From Hydrogenophaga sp040372165 (GTDB lineage Bacteria > Pseudomonadota > Gammaproteobacteria > Burkholderiales > Burkholderiaceae_C), in NCBI RefSeq assembly GCF_040372165.1, contig NZ_BAABWG010000002.1, positions 773,750 through 837,749 on the forward strand: a DNA stretch of 64,000 nt. Reading direction: 5' to 3'. The notes below the pieces were generated by a model, which was not told where the DNA came from, ran no database searches, and was given only the letters and a program-made list of their open reading frames with translations. The position numbers were made by a program, and so were the translations under genes. Positions within the stretch are counted from its first letter, which is position 1, and the number at the start of each line of letters is the position of its first letter. Shown one piece after another: positions 1 through 8,184 of this stretch.

Positions 1-1
1 G

Positions 2-184
2 CCTGAGTTCAATAAGGCAGGCGATGAAGTCTGGTTCTCTGTCTGGAGTGCCAAAGACAAGGAGAGTGCCGTGGTCGTTGTCGACGACAAGACACTCAAG
101 CTCAAAGCGGTGATCAAGGATCCCAAGTTGATCACCCCAACGGGCCACTTCAACGTCTACAACACGCAGCACGACGTCTACTGA
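2..184 (+). CDS. nirS: Cytochrome cd1 nitrite reductase, C-terminal end (partial)
   Basis: The gene enters from the left edge and only its last 60 codons are present, read in frame 2. The residues include GDEVWFSVW, a run of valines before DDKTLKLKAVIKDP, and the terminal NTQHDVY. I recognise this as the last blade of the d1-heme beta-propeller of NirS, the periplasmic enzyme that reduces nitrite to nitric oxide. The genes that follow (nirM, nirC, nirF and so on) are the normal partners of nirS and support the call. The heme c domain and active-site histidines lie outside the window. Confidence 0.93.
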   Translation, partial: PEFNKAGDEVWFSVWSAKDKESAVVVVDDKTLKLKAVIKDPKLITPTGHFNVYNTQHDVY

Positions 185-194
185 TGCAGGCGAG

Positions 195-222
195 ACCGGG
201 CCGAGTGACACCTTGGCCCGGT
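195..222 (+). other. Hairpin in the nirS-nirM spacer
   Basis: ACCGGGCC (195-202) and GGCCCGGT (215-222) are perfect 8-bp inverted arms around a 12-nt loop. No run of T follows, so it is not a classical intrinsic terminator. Its place just after the nirS stop suggests a partial terminator or an mRNA 3'-end stabiliser that would allow more nirS than nirM product. The function is inferred; the inverted repeat is seen directly. Confidence 0.55.
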
Positions 223-226
223 TCAA
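213..226 (+). promoter_or_regulatory. Degenerate Fnr/Dnr-like box upstream of nirM
   Basis: TTGGCCCGGTTCAA shares 11 of 14 positions with the perfect palindrome upstream of norC at 8109-8122. The right half-site (TTCAA) is intact and the left one is degenerate. It lies 34 bp before the nirM start and overlaps the right arm of the nirS-nirM hairpin. It could be a weak secondary operator for a Dnr-type regulator, or chance. Confidence 0.3.
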
Positions 227-260
227 GTGCAGTGAACATCCCCTTTCAGGAGAGAACACG

Positions 261-581
261 ATGAAAAAAGCAGGAATTGTTGTGGCAGCTGTGGCTGCCT
301 TGGCATTGACCAGTGGCGCCGCGTGGGCAGATGCAGACGCTGCGTTGAACAAGGCTGGTTGCATGGCCTGCCACGCCAAGGACAAGAAGCTGGTGGGGCC
401 TTCCTTCAAGGACATTGCCGCCAAGTACAAGGGGCAGGACGCCACAGCCAAGCTGATGGAGAAAGTTCGCAAGGGCGGATCCGGTGTCTACGGTCCTGTT
501 CCCATGCCGCCCAATGGCGCAGACAAGATCAGCGACGGCGACCTCAAGGACGCCATCGCCCTGATTCTCAAAACGTCGTGA
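261..581 (+). CDS. nirM: Cytochrome c-551, electron donor to NirS
   Basis: A 106-residue periplasmic monoheme cytochrome c. A signal peptide (MKKAGIVVAAVAALALTSGA, cleaved near AWA-DAD) precedes one heme motif, CMACH (Cys34, Cys37, His38). Met82 in the YGPVPMPPN segment is the likely sixth iron ligand, as in class I cytochromes c-551. The ATG at 261 is chosen over an upstream in-frame start because AGGAGAG lies just before it and the signal peptide begins here. It sits directly after nirS and probably carries electrons from the bc1 complex to NirS and to nitric oxide reductase. Confidence 0.93.
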   Translation: MKKAGIVVAAVAALALTSGAAWADADAALNKAGCMACHAKDKKLVGPSFKDIAAKYKGQDATAKLMEKVRKGGSGVYGPVPMPPNGADKISDGDLKDAIALILKTS

Positions 582-599
582 AACAGGAGCACAGCTGTC

Positions 600-947
600 A
601 TGCGTTTCTTTGCACGATCACTGCTCACCAGCCTGGTGTTAGCGCTGCCAGCGGTGTTCGTGCATGCAGAGCCGAATGCTCATGAGCCAAGCGCCGGCAG
701 GCAACAGCAACTGGTGCGCATGGTGCGTCAGGATTGCGGCTCCTGCCATGGCATGAAGCTCACGGGCGGGCTTGGACCTGCATTGACGCCAGAGGCCATT
801 GGTCACTGGCCGGAGGAAAACCTGACAGCTGTCATTTACCAAGGACGGCCCGGCACGCCGATGCCAGGATGGCGCGGCATGTTGACAGAAAACGAGGCTG
901 CCTGGATTGCTTCCCGCCTCAGAGCGGGATTTCCCCATGAGGAGTGA
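600..947 (+). CDS. nirC: Small periplasmic cytochrome c55X
   Basis: A 115-residue monoheme cytochrome c with an N-terminal signal peptide (MRFFARSLLTSLVLALPAVF, cut near VHA-EPN) and a single CGSCH heme motif (Cys46, Cys49, His50). A MPGW segment near residue 90 may supply the axial Met. NirC proteins of nirS clusters are implicated in d1 heme maturation or as an alternative electron donor to NirS. It follows nirM by 18 bp, and its last codons carry the AGGAG that serves nirF. Confidence 0.88.
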   Translation: MRFFARSLLTSLVLALPAVFVHAEPNAHEPSAGRQQQLVRMVRQDCGSCHGMKLTGGLGPALTPEAIGHWPEENLTAVIYQGRPGTPMPGWRGMLTENEAAWIASRLRAGFPHEE

Positions 948-952
948 ACGCC

Positions 953-2158
953 ATGCAAGCAATGAATCGACGCGCCTGGTTGCAGGCCTCGATGATGGCG
1001 ACGACGGGCCTGATGCTCGGCGGATGTGCCACATCGACGGGGCAACTGAGTGCAAGAGGAACGGGTGACCTGGGGGTCATCATTGGAAGAGCCGATGGCA
1101 CACTGACGCTGGTTGAAACCAGCGAACGAACGGTGCTGGGCACAGTGGAGGGTCTGGGTGACCTCTCCCATGCCTCGGTTGTTTTCTCAAGAGACGGGCT
1201 CTATGCCTACGTTTTTGGCCGCGATGGCGGCCTAACAAAGGTCAATATTCTGACCGCGCGCATCGAGAAACGCGTGATGCAGGCCGGCAATTCAATAGGC
1301 GGCGCCATCAGTGCGGACGGCACTTTGGTGGCCGCGCAAAACTACAAGCCAGGCGGGGTGAAAGTGTTCAACGCACACACGCTGGAACTGGTGGCCGATA
1401 TTCCCGCTACCTATGGTGATGGACAGCTCTCCCGCGTGGTGGGTCTGGTGGATTTGCCTGGCCAGCGCTTCGCGTACAGCCTGTTTGATGCAGACGCGAT
1501 TTGGGTCGTCGATTGCTCGGATCTGAAGGCAGTGCAGACCCAGAAATTTGAGCAAGTGGGGCGTCAGCCCTACGATGCCCTGGTCACGCCCAACGGCCGC
1601 CACTACATCGCTGGACTTTTCGGCGAAGACGGCTTGGCCATGGTCGATTTGTGGCAGCCGCAGCCCAAGGTGCAGCGCATCCTGAGCGGCTATGGCAAAG
1701 GCGAAGCGCCATTGCCGGTCTACAAGATGCCGCATCTGCGTGGTTGGGCGGTGGCGGGGCGCCATGCCTACCTGCCTGCCATCGGGCGACACGAAGTGCT
1801 GGTCGTCGATACCGAAACCTGGCGCGAAGTGGGCCGTATTCCTGTCGCCGGTCAACCAGTGTTTGTGATGGCACGCCCCGACGGGCGCCAGGTGTGGGTG
1901 AACTTTGCGGTGCCCGACTACCACCGCGTGCAGGTCATCGACACGCAGACCCGGCAGATTGTCAAAACGCTGGAGCCCGGCAAAGCGGTGCTGCACATGG
2001 AATTCACCCCGCGCGGTGAAACGGTCTGGATCAGCAGCCGTGATGTGGACCGGGTCAGCGTGGTTGACACGGCGAGTTTCGAGACGCTGTCTGCGCTAAA
2101 GGTCAAAGCACCCAGCGGCATCTTCATGACATCGCGGGCCGCCCGCATGGGGTTTTGA
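953..2158 (+). CDS. nirF: Heme d1 biosynthesis lipoprotein NirF
   Basis: About 401 residues. NirF acts in late d1 heme synthesis or delivery in the periplasm and resembles the d1 beta-propeller of NirS without the cytochrome c domain. The N-terminus has a twin-arginine-like segment (NRRAWLQ) followed by a hydrophobic stretch and a lipobox LGGC (Cys25), so the protein is predicted to be a lipoprotein. Repeated propeller strands such as FAYSLFDADAIWVVD are visible. I chose ATG 953 because AGGAG at 940-944 gives an 8-nt spacer; GTG 944 and ATG 962 are alternatives. Confidence 0.92.
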   Translation: MQAMNRRAWLQASMMATTGLMLGGCATSTGQLSARGTGDLGVIIGRADGTLTLVETSERTVLGTVEGLGDLSHASVVFSRDGLYAYVFGRDGGLTKVNILTARIEKRVMQAGNSIGGAISADGTLVAAQNYKPGGVKVFNAHTLELVADIPATYGDGQLSRVVGLVDLPGQRFAYSLFDADAIWVVDCSDLKAVQTQKFEQVGRQPYDALVTPNGRHYIAGLFGEDGLAMVDLWQPQPKVQRILSGYGKGEAPLPVYKMPHLRGWAVAGRHAYLPAIGRHEVLVVDTETWREVGRIPVAGQPVFVMARPDGRQVWVNFAVPDYHRVQVIDTQTRQIVKTLEPGKAVLHMEFTPRGETVWISSRDVDRVSVVDTASFETLSALKVKAPSGIFMTSRAARMGF

Positions 2159-2160
2159 TC

Positions 2161-3204
2161 ATGGCGGCGGAGCTCGCAGCATCGGGTTTGCCCGCCACGC
2201 ACACCCGATGGATCAACGACTGGCAGCATGATTTCCCGGTGACGTCGCAGCCGTACCATGCGCTGGCGCTGGCTACCTCCGCGGTAGCCGACGACGTCAT
2301 GGCGTTCTACCGTCAAGCGCTGGACGATGGCCGCATCAGCCGCATTGGCGGGGTGTTCGCTCATGGCGCTGGTGGTGATGCCATGTTGGTGGCATTGGCT
2401 GTTCCAGATGAGCGTCTGGAGGCTGTGGCCTTGCAAGTGTCATCACATGCCAGCGTGAACCACAACTATGAACGCGAAGCGGAGTTCAACCTCTGGTTTG
2501 TGGTGACCGGTCCTGATCGGGCGGCCGTTGAAGCCGAGATCGACAGCATTGAGCGTGAGTCAGGCTTGAAGGCTATTCGCTTGCCGATGGTGCGGCCCTA
2601 TTGCATTGACCTCGGATTCGACCTGGCGGCCGATCGGCATGCGTCGCGCATGCGGCCGCAGCGCAAATCCTGCGATGCATTGCTGCCATCTGACTTCGCT
2701 CTGGCTGCCTTGGTCGAGCAGGGTCTACCCATCTGCGACTGCCCATTTGCACATTGGGCCGAGTGGCTCGGTACGGAAGAGCGGGAAGTCATTGACCGCT
2801 TGCGTGCCTGGATCAGACAAGGGCAACTCAAGCGTTTTGGGGTGGTGGTCAGGCATCACGAACTGGGCTTCGATGCCAACGCCATGACGGTGTTTGACGT
2901 GCCTGATGAAATGGCCGACGAGCTGGGTGCCAGACTGGCGTTGCAGCCGGGGGTGACGCTTGCCTACCGCCGCATGCGGCACGGCCAGTGGCACTACAAC
3001 CTCTACGCGATGGTGCATGGCCGCCGGCGCGAGGATGTCGTTGCCTTGATCGACCTCATCACCGTGAGGTCGGGATTGAAAGGCTTTGAACGCCGCGTCC
3101 TGTTCTCCCGCCGCCGTTTCAAGCAGACCGGCGGGCGCCGCTTCGCTGCGGCGATTCCCCGCGCGGCCCAAACGGAGGAGATGTCAGATGTTGTCTCAGG
3201 ATGA
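2161..3204 (+). CDS. nirDL: Siroheme decarboxylase, NirD-NirL fusion
   Basis: 347 residues containing two successive AsnC/Lrp-like units, each a winged-helix part followed by a RAM-like ferredoxin fold. The first (about 1-170, with NHNYEREAEFNLWFVV) matches NirD and the second (about 175-345, with LKRFGVVVRHHELGF) matches NirL. In other organisms these are separate or fused proteins that decarboxylate siroheme to didecarboxysiroheme on the way to d1 heme. The family does not act as a transcription factor despite the fold. ATG 2161 begins 2 bp after the nirF stop, implying translational coupling; an in-frame TTG at 2155 is less likely. Confidence 0.9.
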   Translation: MAAELAASGLPATHTRWINDWQHDFPVTSQPYHALALATSAVADDVMAFYRQALDDGRISRIGGVFAHGAGGDAMLVALAVPDERLEAVALQVSSHASVNHNYEREAEFNLWFVVTGPDRAAVEAEIDSIERESGLKAIRLPMVRPYCIDLGFDLAADRHASRMRPQRKSCDALLPSDFALAALVEQGLPICDCPFAHWAEWLGTEEREVIDRLRAWIRQGQLKRFGVVVRHHELGFDANAMTVFDVPDEMADELGARLALQPGVTLAYRRMRHGQWHYNLYAMVHGRRREDVVALIDLITVRSGLKGFERRVLFSRRRFKQTGGRRFAAAIPRAAQTEEMSDVVSG

Positions 3205-3685
3205 TCGACGCCTCATTGCCATGCTGCATGGTGGCTTCCCCCTGTCGGATCGACCCTTTGCCGAGCTGGCGGCCAAGATTGGCGGTTCGGAAGACGTGTT
3301 GCTTGAGCGTTTGCAACGGTTGCTGGCGCGGGGCGACCTGACGCGGTTTGGCCCCCTTTTCCAGATCGAGCGGGCAGGCGGGCGCTTTGTGCTGGCTGCC
3401 ATGGCAGTGCCGGAGGAGCGCTTTGCAGAGGTTGCTGCCCAGCTCGATGGTATGCCCGAAGTGGCGCACAACTACCGCCGTGAGTCGGCGTTTGGCCAGA
3501 ACAGCAGCGCGGCCGCTCTGAACATGTGGTTTGTGGTGGCAGTCGAAGACGCCAGCCAGACCGATGCAGTCATGCAGCGCATCGAGGCGGCAACAGAACT
3601 GCCCGTATTCGCCTTTCCCAAAGAGCGTGAGTACTTCGTCGAACTCAAGCTGCCTTTGCTGGAGGAACGCCATGACCACGCTTGA
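3188..3685 (+). CDS. nirG: Siroheme decarboxylase subunit NirG
   Basis: 165 residues of the AsnC/Lrp-like NirD/G family, which forms the siroheme decarboxylase with NirH/L. Visible features are the winged-helix start (DDRRLIAMLHGGFPLSDRPF), the LTRFGPLF strand and the FPKEREYFVELKL end. Between HNYRRESA and LNMWFVV lies a 9-residue segment, FGQNSSAAA, absent from the matching place in the upstream NirD unit. ATG 3188 has GGAGGAG upstream; the longer in-frame extension overlaps nirDL and is not family-like. The gene starts inside the nirDL 3' end and overlaps nirH by 14 bp. Confidence 0.88.
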   Translation: MLSQDDRRLIAMLHGGFPLSDRPFAELAAKIGGSEDVLLERLQRLLARGDLTRFGPLFQIERAGGRFVLAAMAVPEERFAEVAAQLDGMPEVAHNYRRESAFGQNSSAAALNMWFVVAVEDASQTDAVMQRIEAATELPVFAFPKEREYFVELKLPLLEERHDHA

Positions 3686-4151
3686 CGACCTGGATCGGCA
3701 AATCATCCGCGCAACGCAGGCAGGACTGCCCTTGGTCGTGCGTCCGTACGAAGCTGTAGGTGCCTCGTTGGGCATCACCGGCGAAGTGGTGCGGCAACGC
3801 CTGCAGGCCATGCTCGATCAGGGCCTCGTTCGGCGCATTGGCGCGGTGCCCAATCACTACCGCATGGGGTTCACAGCCAACGGCATGAGTGTGTGGGATG
3901 TGGACGACGACAAAGTGGACGAGCTGGGCGAACGCATCGGGCAACTGCCGGGCGTGAGCCACTGCTACCGTCGTCCCCGCCGTTTGCCGGTCTGGCGCTT
4001 CAACCTGTTCGCCATGCTGCATGGGCGCAGCAGGGAAGAGGTCGAGGCCCAGGCCAAAGAGATCGAAGCCATGCTGGGCAAGGCCTGTCATGCCCACGAC
4101 ATTTTGTATTCCACGGCCATCCTGAAAAAAACCGGGTTGCGCCTTTCCTGA
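3672..4151 (+). CDS. nirH: Siroheme decarboxylase subunit NirH
   Basis: 159 residues, NirL/H-type half of siroheme decarboxylase. It has an AsnC-like winged helix at the N-terminus (DLDRQIIRATQAGLPLV), the family signature VRRIGAVPNHYRMGF with its conserved histidine, and the strand WRFNLFAMLHGRSREEV. A good ribosome site (GGAGGAA) precedes ATG 3672, which lies 14 bp inside nirG. It should pair with NirG as NirD pairs with NirL in the fused upstream protein. Confidence 0.9.
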   Translation: MTTLDDLDRQIIRATQAGLPLVVRPYEAVGASLGITGEVVRQRLQAMLDQGLVRRIGAVPNHYRMGFTANGMSVWDVDDDKVDELGERIGQLPGVSHCYRRPRRLPVWRFNLFAMLHGRSREEVEAQAKEIEAMLGKACHAHDILYSTAILKKTGLRLS

Positions 4152-4164
4152 AAGCTCAGACATC

Positions 4165-5463
4165 ATGTTTCGAGTGACCCAATACATGCGTGAACTGGCC
4201 CAGGCCGTTCGCACTGGAACCTACCCTCAGCCAGCCCGGCGTGTGCGTCAGCAGCCTGGCCCTGCCAACACCGATGGCGCATCACCCGCGCCTGTGCCGT
4301 CGCAAGCCAAACCAGGGCCTGTGGTGATCTGGAACCTGATTCGCCGCTGCAACCTGACCTGCAAACACTGCTATGCGTTGTCGGCAGACCATGAATACGA
4401 CGGCGAGCTGAGCTTTGACGAGGTCTGTTCCGTCATGGACGACCTCAAAGCCTACCGTGTGCCGGTTCTGATCCTCTCGGGAGGGGAACCTCTGATGCGC
4501 CCCGACATACTCGAGATTGCCGAGCGCTCGCGCGACATGGGCTTCTACACCGGGCTGTCCACCAATGGCACCCTCATCGATGAACCCATGGCAGACCGCA
4601 TCGCGGCCACGGGTTTTGATTACGTCGGCATCAGTCTGGATGGCTTGCGCGAGACACATGACCGGTTCCGGCGGCTGGAGGGCGCTTTTGACAGCAGCCT
4701 GGCAGCCGTACGCTACCTGCGCGATCGGGGAGTGAAAGTGGGGCTGCGCTTCACCATGACCTCGCTCAACGGCCACGACTTCGCGCCTCTGCTCGACCTG
4801 ATGCGGCAGGAGAAAGTCAACAAGTTCTACTTCTCGCACCTCAACTATGCGGGAAGGGGCAACATCCACCGCGGCAAGGACGCGCACTTCCAGGCCACCC
4901 GTGACGCACTCGACTTGCTGTTTGATCGCGCCTGGGAGGCGGCAGAGCAAGGGCTGGATGAGGAATACGTGACCGGGAACAACGACGCGGATGGACCCTA
5001 CCTCTTGCAGTGGGTGCAAGACCGCTTTCCGCAATGGACGGCGTCCCTGCGCCAGCGGCTGGTCGCATGGGGCGGCAATTCCAGCGGCGTGTACGTGGCC
5101 AACATCGACAACCAGGGTCTGGTGCACCCGGACACCATGTGGTGGCATCACACGCTGGGCGATGTGCGTCAACGGCCGTTCTCTGCCATCTGGTCGGATG
5201 TGTCCGATCCGCTCATGGCTGGGCTCAAGCAGCGTCCTCGCCCGGTGCAGGGGCGCTGCGCCCAATGCCTGCATTTTTCGATCTGTGGTGGCAACACGCG
5301 GGTGAGGGCTCAGCAGCTCAGCGGCAACCCCTGGGCAGAAGACCCGGGCTGTTACCTGACAGATGATGAGATCGGTGCCCAGCAGCAGGCGTCGGTTGAG
5401 GCGGCTCGCCTCGCTGCTCCTGCTGATCGGGTCATTCCGATTGTGGAGGTTCACCATGCATGA
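4165..5463 (+). CDS. nirJ: Radical SAM heme d1 synthase NirJ
   Basis: 432 residues. NirJ removes the propionate side chains of didecarboxysiroheme during d1 heme synthesis. The radical SAM cluster motif CNLTCKHC (Cys62, Cys66, Cys69) follows a basic N-terminal extension rich in Pro and Ala (residues 20-50). Further SAM-domain marks are LSGGEPLMRPD and GISLDG. The C-terminus has Cys365, Cys368, Cys374 and Cys396 in a SPASM-like C-x2-C-x5-C arrangement for a second Fe-S cluster. It starts 13 bp after nirH and overlaps nirN by 8 bp. Confidence 0.94.
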   Translation: MFRVTQYMRELAQAVRTGTYPQPARRVRQQPGPANTDGASPAPVPSQAKPGPVVIWNLIRRCNLTCKHCYALSADHEYDGELSFDEVCSVMDDLKAYRVPVLILSGGEPLMRPDILEIAERSRDMGFYTGLSTNGTLIDEPMADRIAATGFDYVGISLDGLRETHDRFRRLEGAFDSSLAAVRYLRDRGVKVGLRFTMTSLNGHDFAPLLDLMRQEKVNKFYFSHLNYAGRGNIHRGKDAHFQATRDALDLLFDRAWEAAEQGLDEEYVTGNNDADGPYLLQWVQDRFPQWTASLRQRLVAWGGNSSGVYVANIDNQGLVHPDTMWWHHTLGDVRQRPFSAIWSDVSDPLMAGLKQRPRPVQGRCAQCLHFSICGGNTRVRAQQLSGNPWAEDPGCYLTDDEIGAQQQASVEAARLAAPADRVIPIVEVHHA

Positions 5464-7141
5464 TTTGTCCAGTACTTTCCCGCCAGCCTGGAAGGAGCGC
5501 TTGGCCGATGTGGCCAAACTGGCGCTTGTGGCCGGCCTGTTTTGGATGGGCATGGATCTGGCGCCTGCTCAAACGGCGCATGCCGCGTCACCGGCAAAAC
5601 CTGCTTCCGCGTCCCGCCCTGATTCTGGCGAGGGTCGCATCGATGCAGCGAGTCTTTATCAGTCCCATTGCGCTGCCTGCCATGGAGAGCAGCGCACGGG
5701 TGCCATGGGGCCCGCCTTGTTGCCGGAGAGCCTGAGCCGCTTGCGCACGCCAGAGGCCGTGAAGGTCATCCGTGAAGGCCGCCCTGCGACGCAGATGCCC
5801 GCGTTTGCCGACCAGCTGAGTGCCGACGACATCACGGCGCTGGAAGCGTTTGTGCGCACACCAGTGGTTCCTGCGCCCCGTTGGGACGACACCCATATCA
5901 GGGCTTCACACACCGTCAACCCTCAGTACGACGCTGTTGCATTGGATAAGCCCGTCTGGACTGCCGACCCCATGAACGTCTTCCTGGTTGTGGAAGGTGG
6001 GGACCACCATGTCAGCGTCCTCGATGGTGACCGCTTCGATGTGATGCATCGTTTTCAGAGCCGATTTGCCTTGCACGGAGGCCCCAAATTCACGCCGGAT
6101 GGCCGCTTCGTGTACTTCGGTTCCCGTGATGGCTGGATCACCAAGTACGACTTGTGGGCGCTCGAAGTGGTGGCAGAAGTGCGTGCCGGGCTGAACATGC
6201 GCAACGTGGCGGTCAGTGGCGACGGAGAGTGGATCATGGCGGCCAACTACCTGCCGCACTCGCTTGCGTTGTTCGACAAAGACCTCAATCTGGTGCGCAC
6301 GTACGAGGCAGCCACGCTCGACGGCAAACAAAGCTCTCGTGTCTCGGCCGTCTACGATGCGACGCCCCGGCAAAGCTTCGTCGTGGCGCTCAAGGACATT
6401 CCAGAGCTGTGGGAGATCTCCTATGACCCCAAGGCTGAACCCATCTTTGATGGCTACGTGCACGACTACAAGATGGGAGAGGGCATTGCCAAGTCAGGTT
6501 TCCATGGTGTGCGTCGCACGCCGCTGGACGAACCCCTGGATGACTTCTTCTTTGATCAAAGCTATCGCCATGTGCTGGGCGCCACACGGCCCAAGCGCGG
6601 GCAAGGGGCTGCCACTGCCCAGGTGGTGAACCTGGACGTTCGCCGCAAGATTGCTGACCTGCCCATCGCCGGTATGCCTCACCTGGGGTCGGGTATCACG
6701 TTCGCATGGGGCGATACCACGGTCATGGCATCCCCCAATCTCAAGGACGGTGCCATTGACGTGATTGACATGAACAGTTGGAAACCTGTGGCCACCATTC
6801 CAACGCCTGGGCCTGGGTTCTTCATGCGCAGCCACGAGAACACGCCCTATGCGTGGACCGATTCAATGATGAGCCCAAAAGACAAAGACCGGTTGAGCAT
6901 CATCGACAAACGGACCCTGAAGGTGGTGGCTGAAGTGCGCGAACCTGGCAAAACGTTGGCCCACATCGAGTTCACCAAGGACGGCAAGTACGCGCTGGCC
7001 AGCGTCTGGGAAATGGACGGGGCTCTCGTCGTCTACGACGCGTCCACCTTCAAGGAAGTCAAGCGCCTGCCCATGAGCAAGCCAGTGGGCAAGTACAACG
7101 TCTGGAACAAGATCACCCGTTCAGAGGGCACCTCGCATTGA
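5456..7141 (+). CDS. nirN: Cytochrome cd1-like dihydro-heme d1 dehydrogenase
   Basis: 561 residues, a NirS paralogue that oxidises dihydro-d1 heme to d1 heme in the periplasm and hands it to NirS. A signal peptide ends near QTAHAA-SPA (about residue 44). One cytochrome c motif, CAACH (Cys72, Cys75, His76), is followed by a PATQMPAF Met region. An eight-bladed d1-binding propeller covers about residues 170-560 and includes HHVSVLDGD and HGGPKFTPDGRFVYFGSRDG. The ATG at 5456 overlaps the nirJ stop; a longer in-frame extension would lie inside nirJ. Confidence 0.92.
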   Translation: MHDLSSTFPPAWKERLADVAKLALVAGLFWMGMDLAPAQTAHAASPAKPASASRPDSGEGRIDAASLYQSHCAACHGEQRTGAMGPALLPESLSRLRTPEAVKVIREGRPATQMPAFADQLSADDITALEAFVRTPVVPAPRWDDTHIRASHTVNPQYDAVALDKPVWTADPMNVFLVVEGGDHHVSVLDGDRFDVMHRFQSRFALHGGPKFTPDGRFVYFGSRDGWITKYDLWALEVVAEVRAGLNMRNVAVSGDGEWIMAANYLPHSLALFDKDLNLVRTYEAATLDGKQSSRVSAVYDATPRQSFVVALKDIPELWEISYDPKAEPIFDGYVHDYKMGEGIAKSGFHGVRRTPLDEPLDDFFFDQSYRHVLGATRPKRGQGAATAQVVNLDVRRKIADLPIAGMPHLGSGITFAWGDTTVMASPNLKDGAIDVIDMNSWKPVATIPTPGPGFFMRSHENTPYAWTDSMMSPKDKDRLSIIDKRTLKVVAEVREPGKTLAHIEFTKDGKYALASVWEMDGALVVYDASTFKEVKRLPMSKPVGKYNVWNKITRSEGTSH

Positions 7142-7707
7142 AAGGCAGTGCGCCTGAACAGCGACTGCCGGGCGATCTGGTCGTCTGGCTTCTGGTCCTG
7201 GCGGAATTGCTCACTTTTGCGCTGCTGTTTGTCTCTTTCGCAGTGGCCAGGCGGGTTCAGCCCGAGGTGTTCGCTGCGGGCCAGGCAACGCTCGATATTG
7301 GCCATGGTCTGGCCAACACACTGGCGCTGGTGGCAGCCAGTGCCTTTGCCGCCGCGGCGGTGCGTGCGCACCGCTTTCACAGGCATGGCGCTTGGCAATG
7401 GTGGGCGTGTGCACTCCTGGCGGCCCTGGCTTTTCTCGGCATGAAATCGCTTGAATTTGCCGGTCGGTTCCGCGCAGGTTTCGACTGGGCCGATTCAACT
7501 TTCAACATGCTGTACTTCATGCTCACGGGCTTTCACTACCTCCATGTGGTCGTGGGATGCCTTGTCTTTGTGGCGATGATTCGGGGAGCGCGCAGCGGTC
7601 GCTACAGCGCACAGTTCATTCGCACTCCAGAATCGGCGGCTGTGTTCTGGCACATGGTCGATTTGCTGTGGATGGTGTTGTTTCCGCTCGTCTACATCAT
7701 CCGTTAG
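7138..7707 (+). CDS. norE: Nitric oxide reductase accessory protein NorE
   Basis: 189 residues, a five-helix membrane protein of the heme-copper oxidase subunit III family. Helices are visible at DLVVWLLVLAELLTFALLF, TLALVAASAFAAAAV, WWACALLAALAFLGM, FHYLHVVVGCLVFVA and MVDLLWMVLFPLVYII. The FHYLHVVVG and FWHMVDLLW segments match subunit III motifs. NorE raises nitric oxide reductase activity in other denitrifiers but is not a catalytic subunit. The reading frame begins at TTG 7138, which overlaps the nirN stop, and the conserved LPGDLVVW core leaves no room for a later start. Confidence 0.88.
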   Translation: MKGSAPEQRLPGDLVVWLLVLAELLTFALLFVSFAVARRVQPEVFAAGQATLDIGHGLANTLALVAASAFAAAAVRAHRFHRHGAWQWWACALLAALAFLGMKSLEFAGRFRAGFDWADSTFNMLYFMLTGFHYLHVVVGCLVFVAMIRGARSGRYSAQFIRTPESAAVFWHMVDLLWMVLFPLVYIIR

Positions 7708-7720
7708 GAACACGCGCGCC

Positions 7721-8044
7721 ATGAATTCCGAGCAAAGAGTGCACCAGACTCAGCAGACGCGAGTCGGCCGCTCGCAGGTGTCCTTGTGGCGGCGGTTGGA
7801 TTGGGTCTGGCTCACGCTCGCCGGTGGCAGTCTCCTCACAGCCTGGCTGGGCGAGCACCCTTCGCCGGCAGGCTTGGGGCGAATGGTCGTGGTGGCGGTG
7901 CTGATGCTCTCGGCCGTCAAAGGGCTTCTGATTGCGCTTTCCTACATGGAACTTCGTCACGCACCGCCACTTTGGCGGCGTTTGGTGGTGGGGTGGCTGG
8001 TGTTGGTGCTGTCGGCCATTGCCGTCATCAGTCTTTGGCCCTGA
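7721..8044 (+). CDS. norF: Nitric oxide reductase accessory protein NorF
   Basis: 107 residues, a small membrane protein of the cytochrome c oxidase subunit IV / NorF type. Three hydrophobic segments can be seen: LDWVWLTLAGGSLLTAWL, MVVVAVLMLSAVKGLLIALS and LVVGWLVLVLSAIAVISLW. The motif KGLLIALSYMELRHAP is typical of the family. It follows norE by 13 bp. The spacer to norC is 140 bp and carries an Fnr/Dnr-like box, so norEF is probably transcribed with the nir genes and norC has its own promoter as well. Confidence 0.82.
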   Translation: MNSEQRVHQTQQTRVGRSQVSLWRRLDWVWLTLAGGSLLTAWLGEHPSPAGLGRMVVVAVLMLSAVKGLLIALSYMELRHAPPLWRRLVVGWLVLVLSAIAVISLWP

Positions 8045-8106
8045 TCTGGCGCTGATCCCTGCGTGACGGGTGGCGCACAAACGTGCGTGGCGCCTTCTTC
8101 GCTGTT

Positions 8107-8124
8107 CCTTGAACTGGTTCAAGG
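8107..8124 (+). promoter_or_regulatory. Perfect Fnr/Dnr-type palindrome upstream of norC
   Basis: CCTTGAACTGGTTCAAGG is a perfect inverted repeat apart from its central spacer. Its core TTGAA-N4-TTCAA (8109-8122) has the geometry of Fnr, Dnr and NnrR operators (TTGAT-N4-ATCAA). It is centred near 8115.5, about 70 bp before the norC ATG, which would put a class II start site near 8157. The Crp/Fnr protein encoded at 13904-14620 is the natural candidate to bind it. Confidence 0.7.
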
Positions 8125-8184
8125 CCGATACCCGACCAAAAAGGGAGGATTCACCCCATCGACAACCGTTGGAGGAATTCCACC

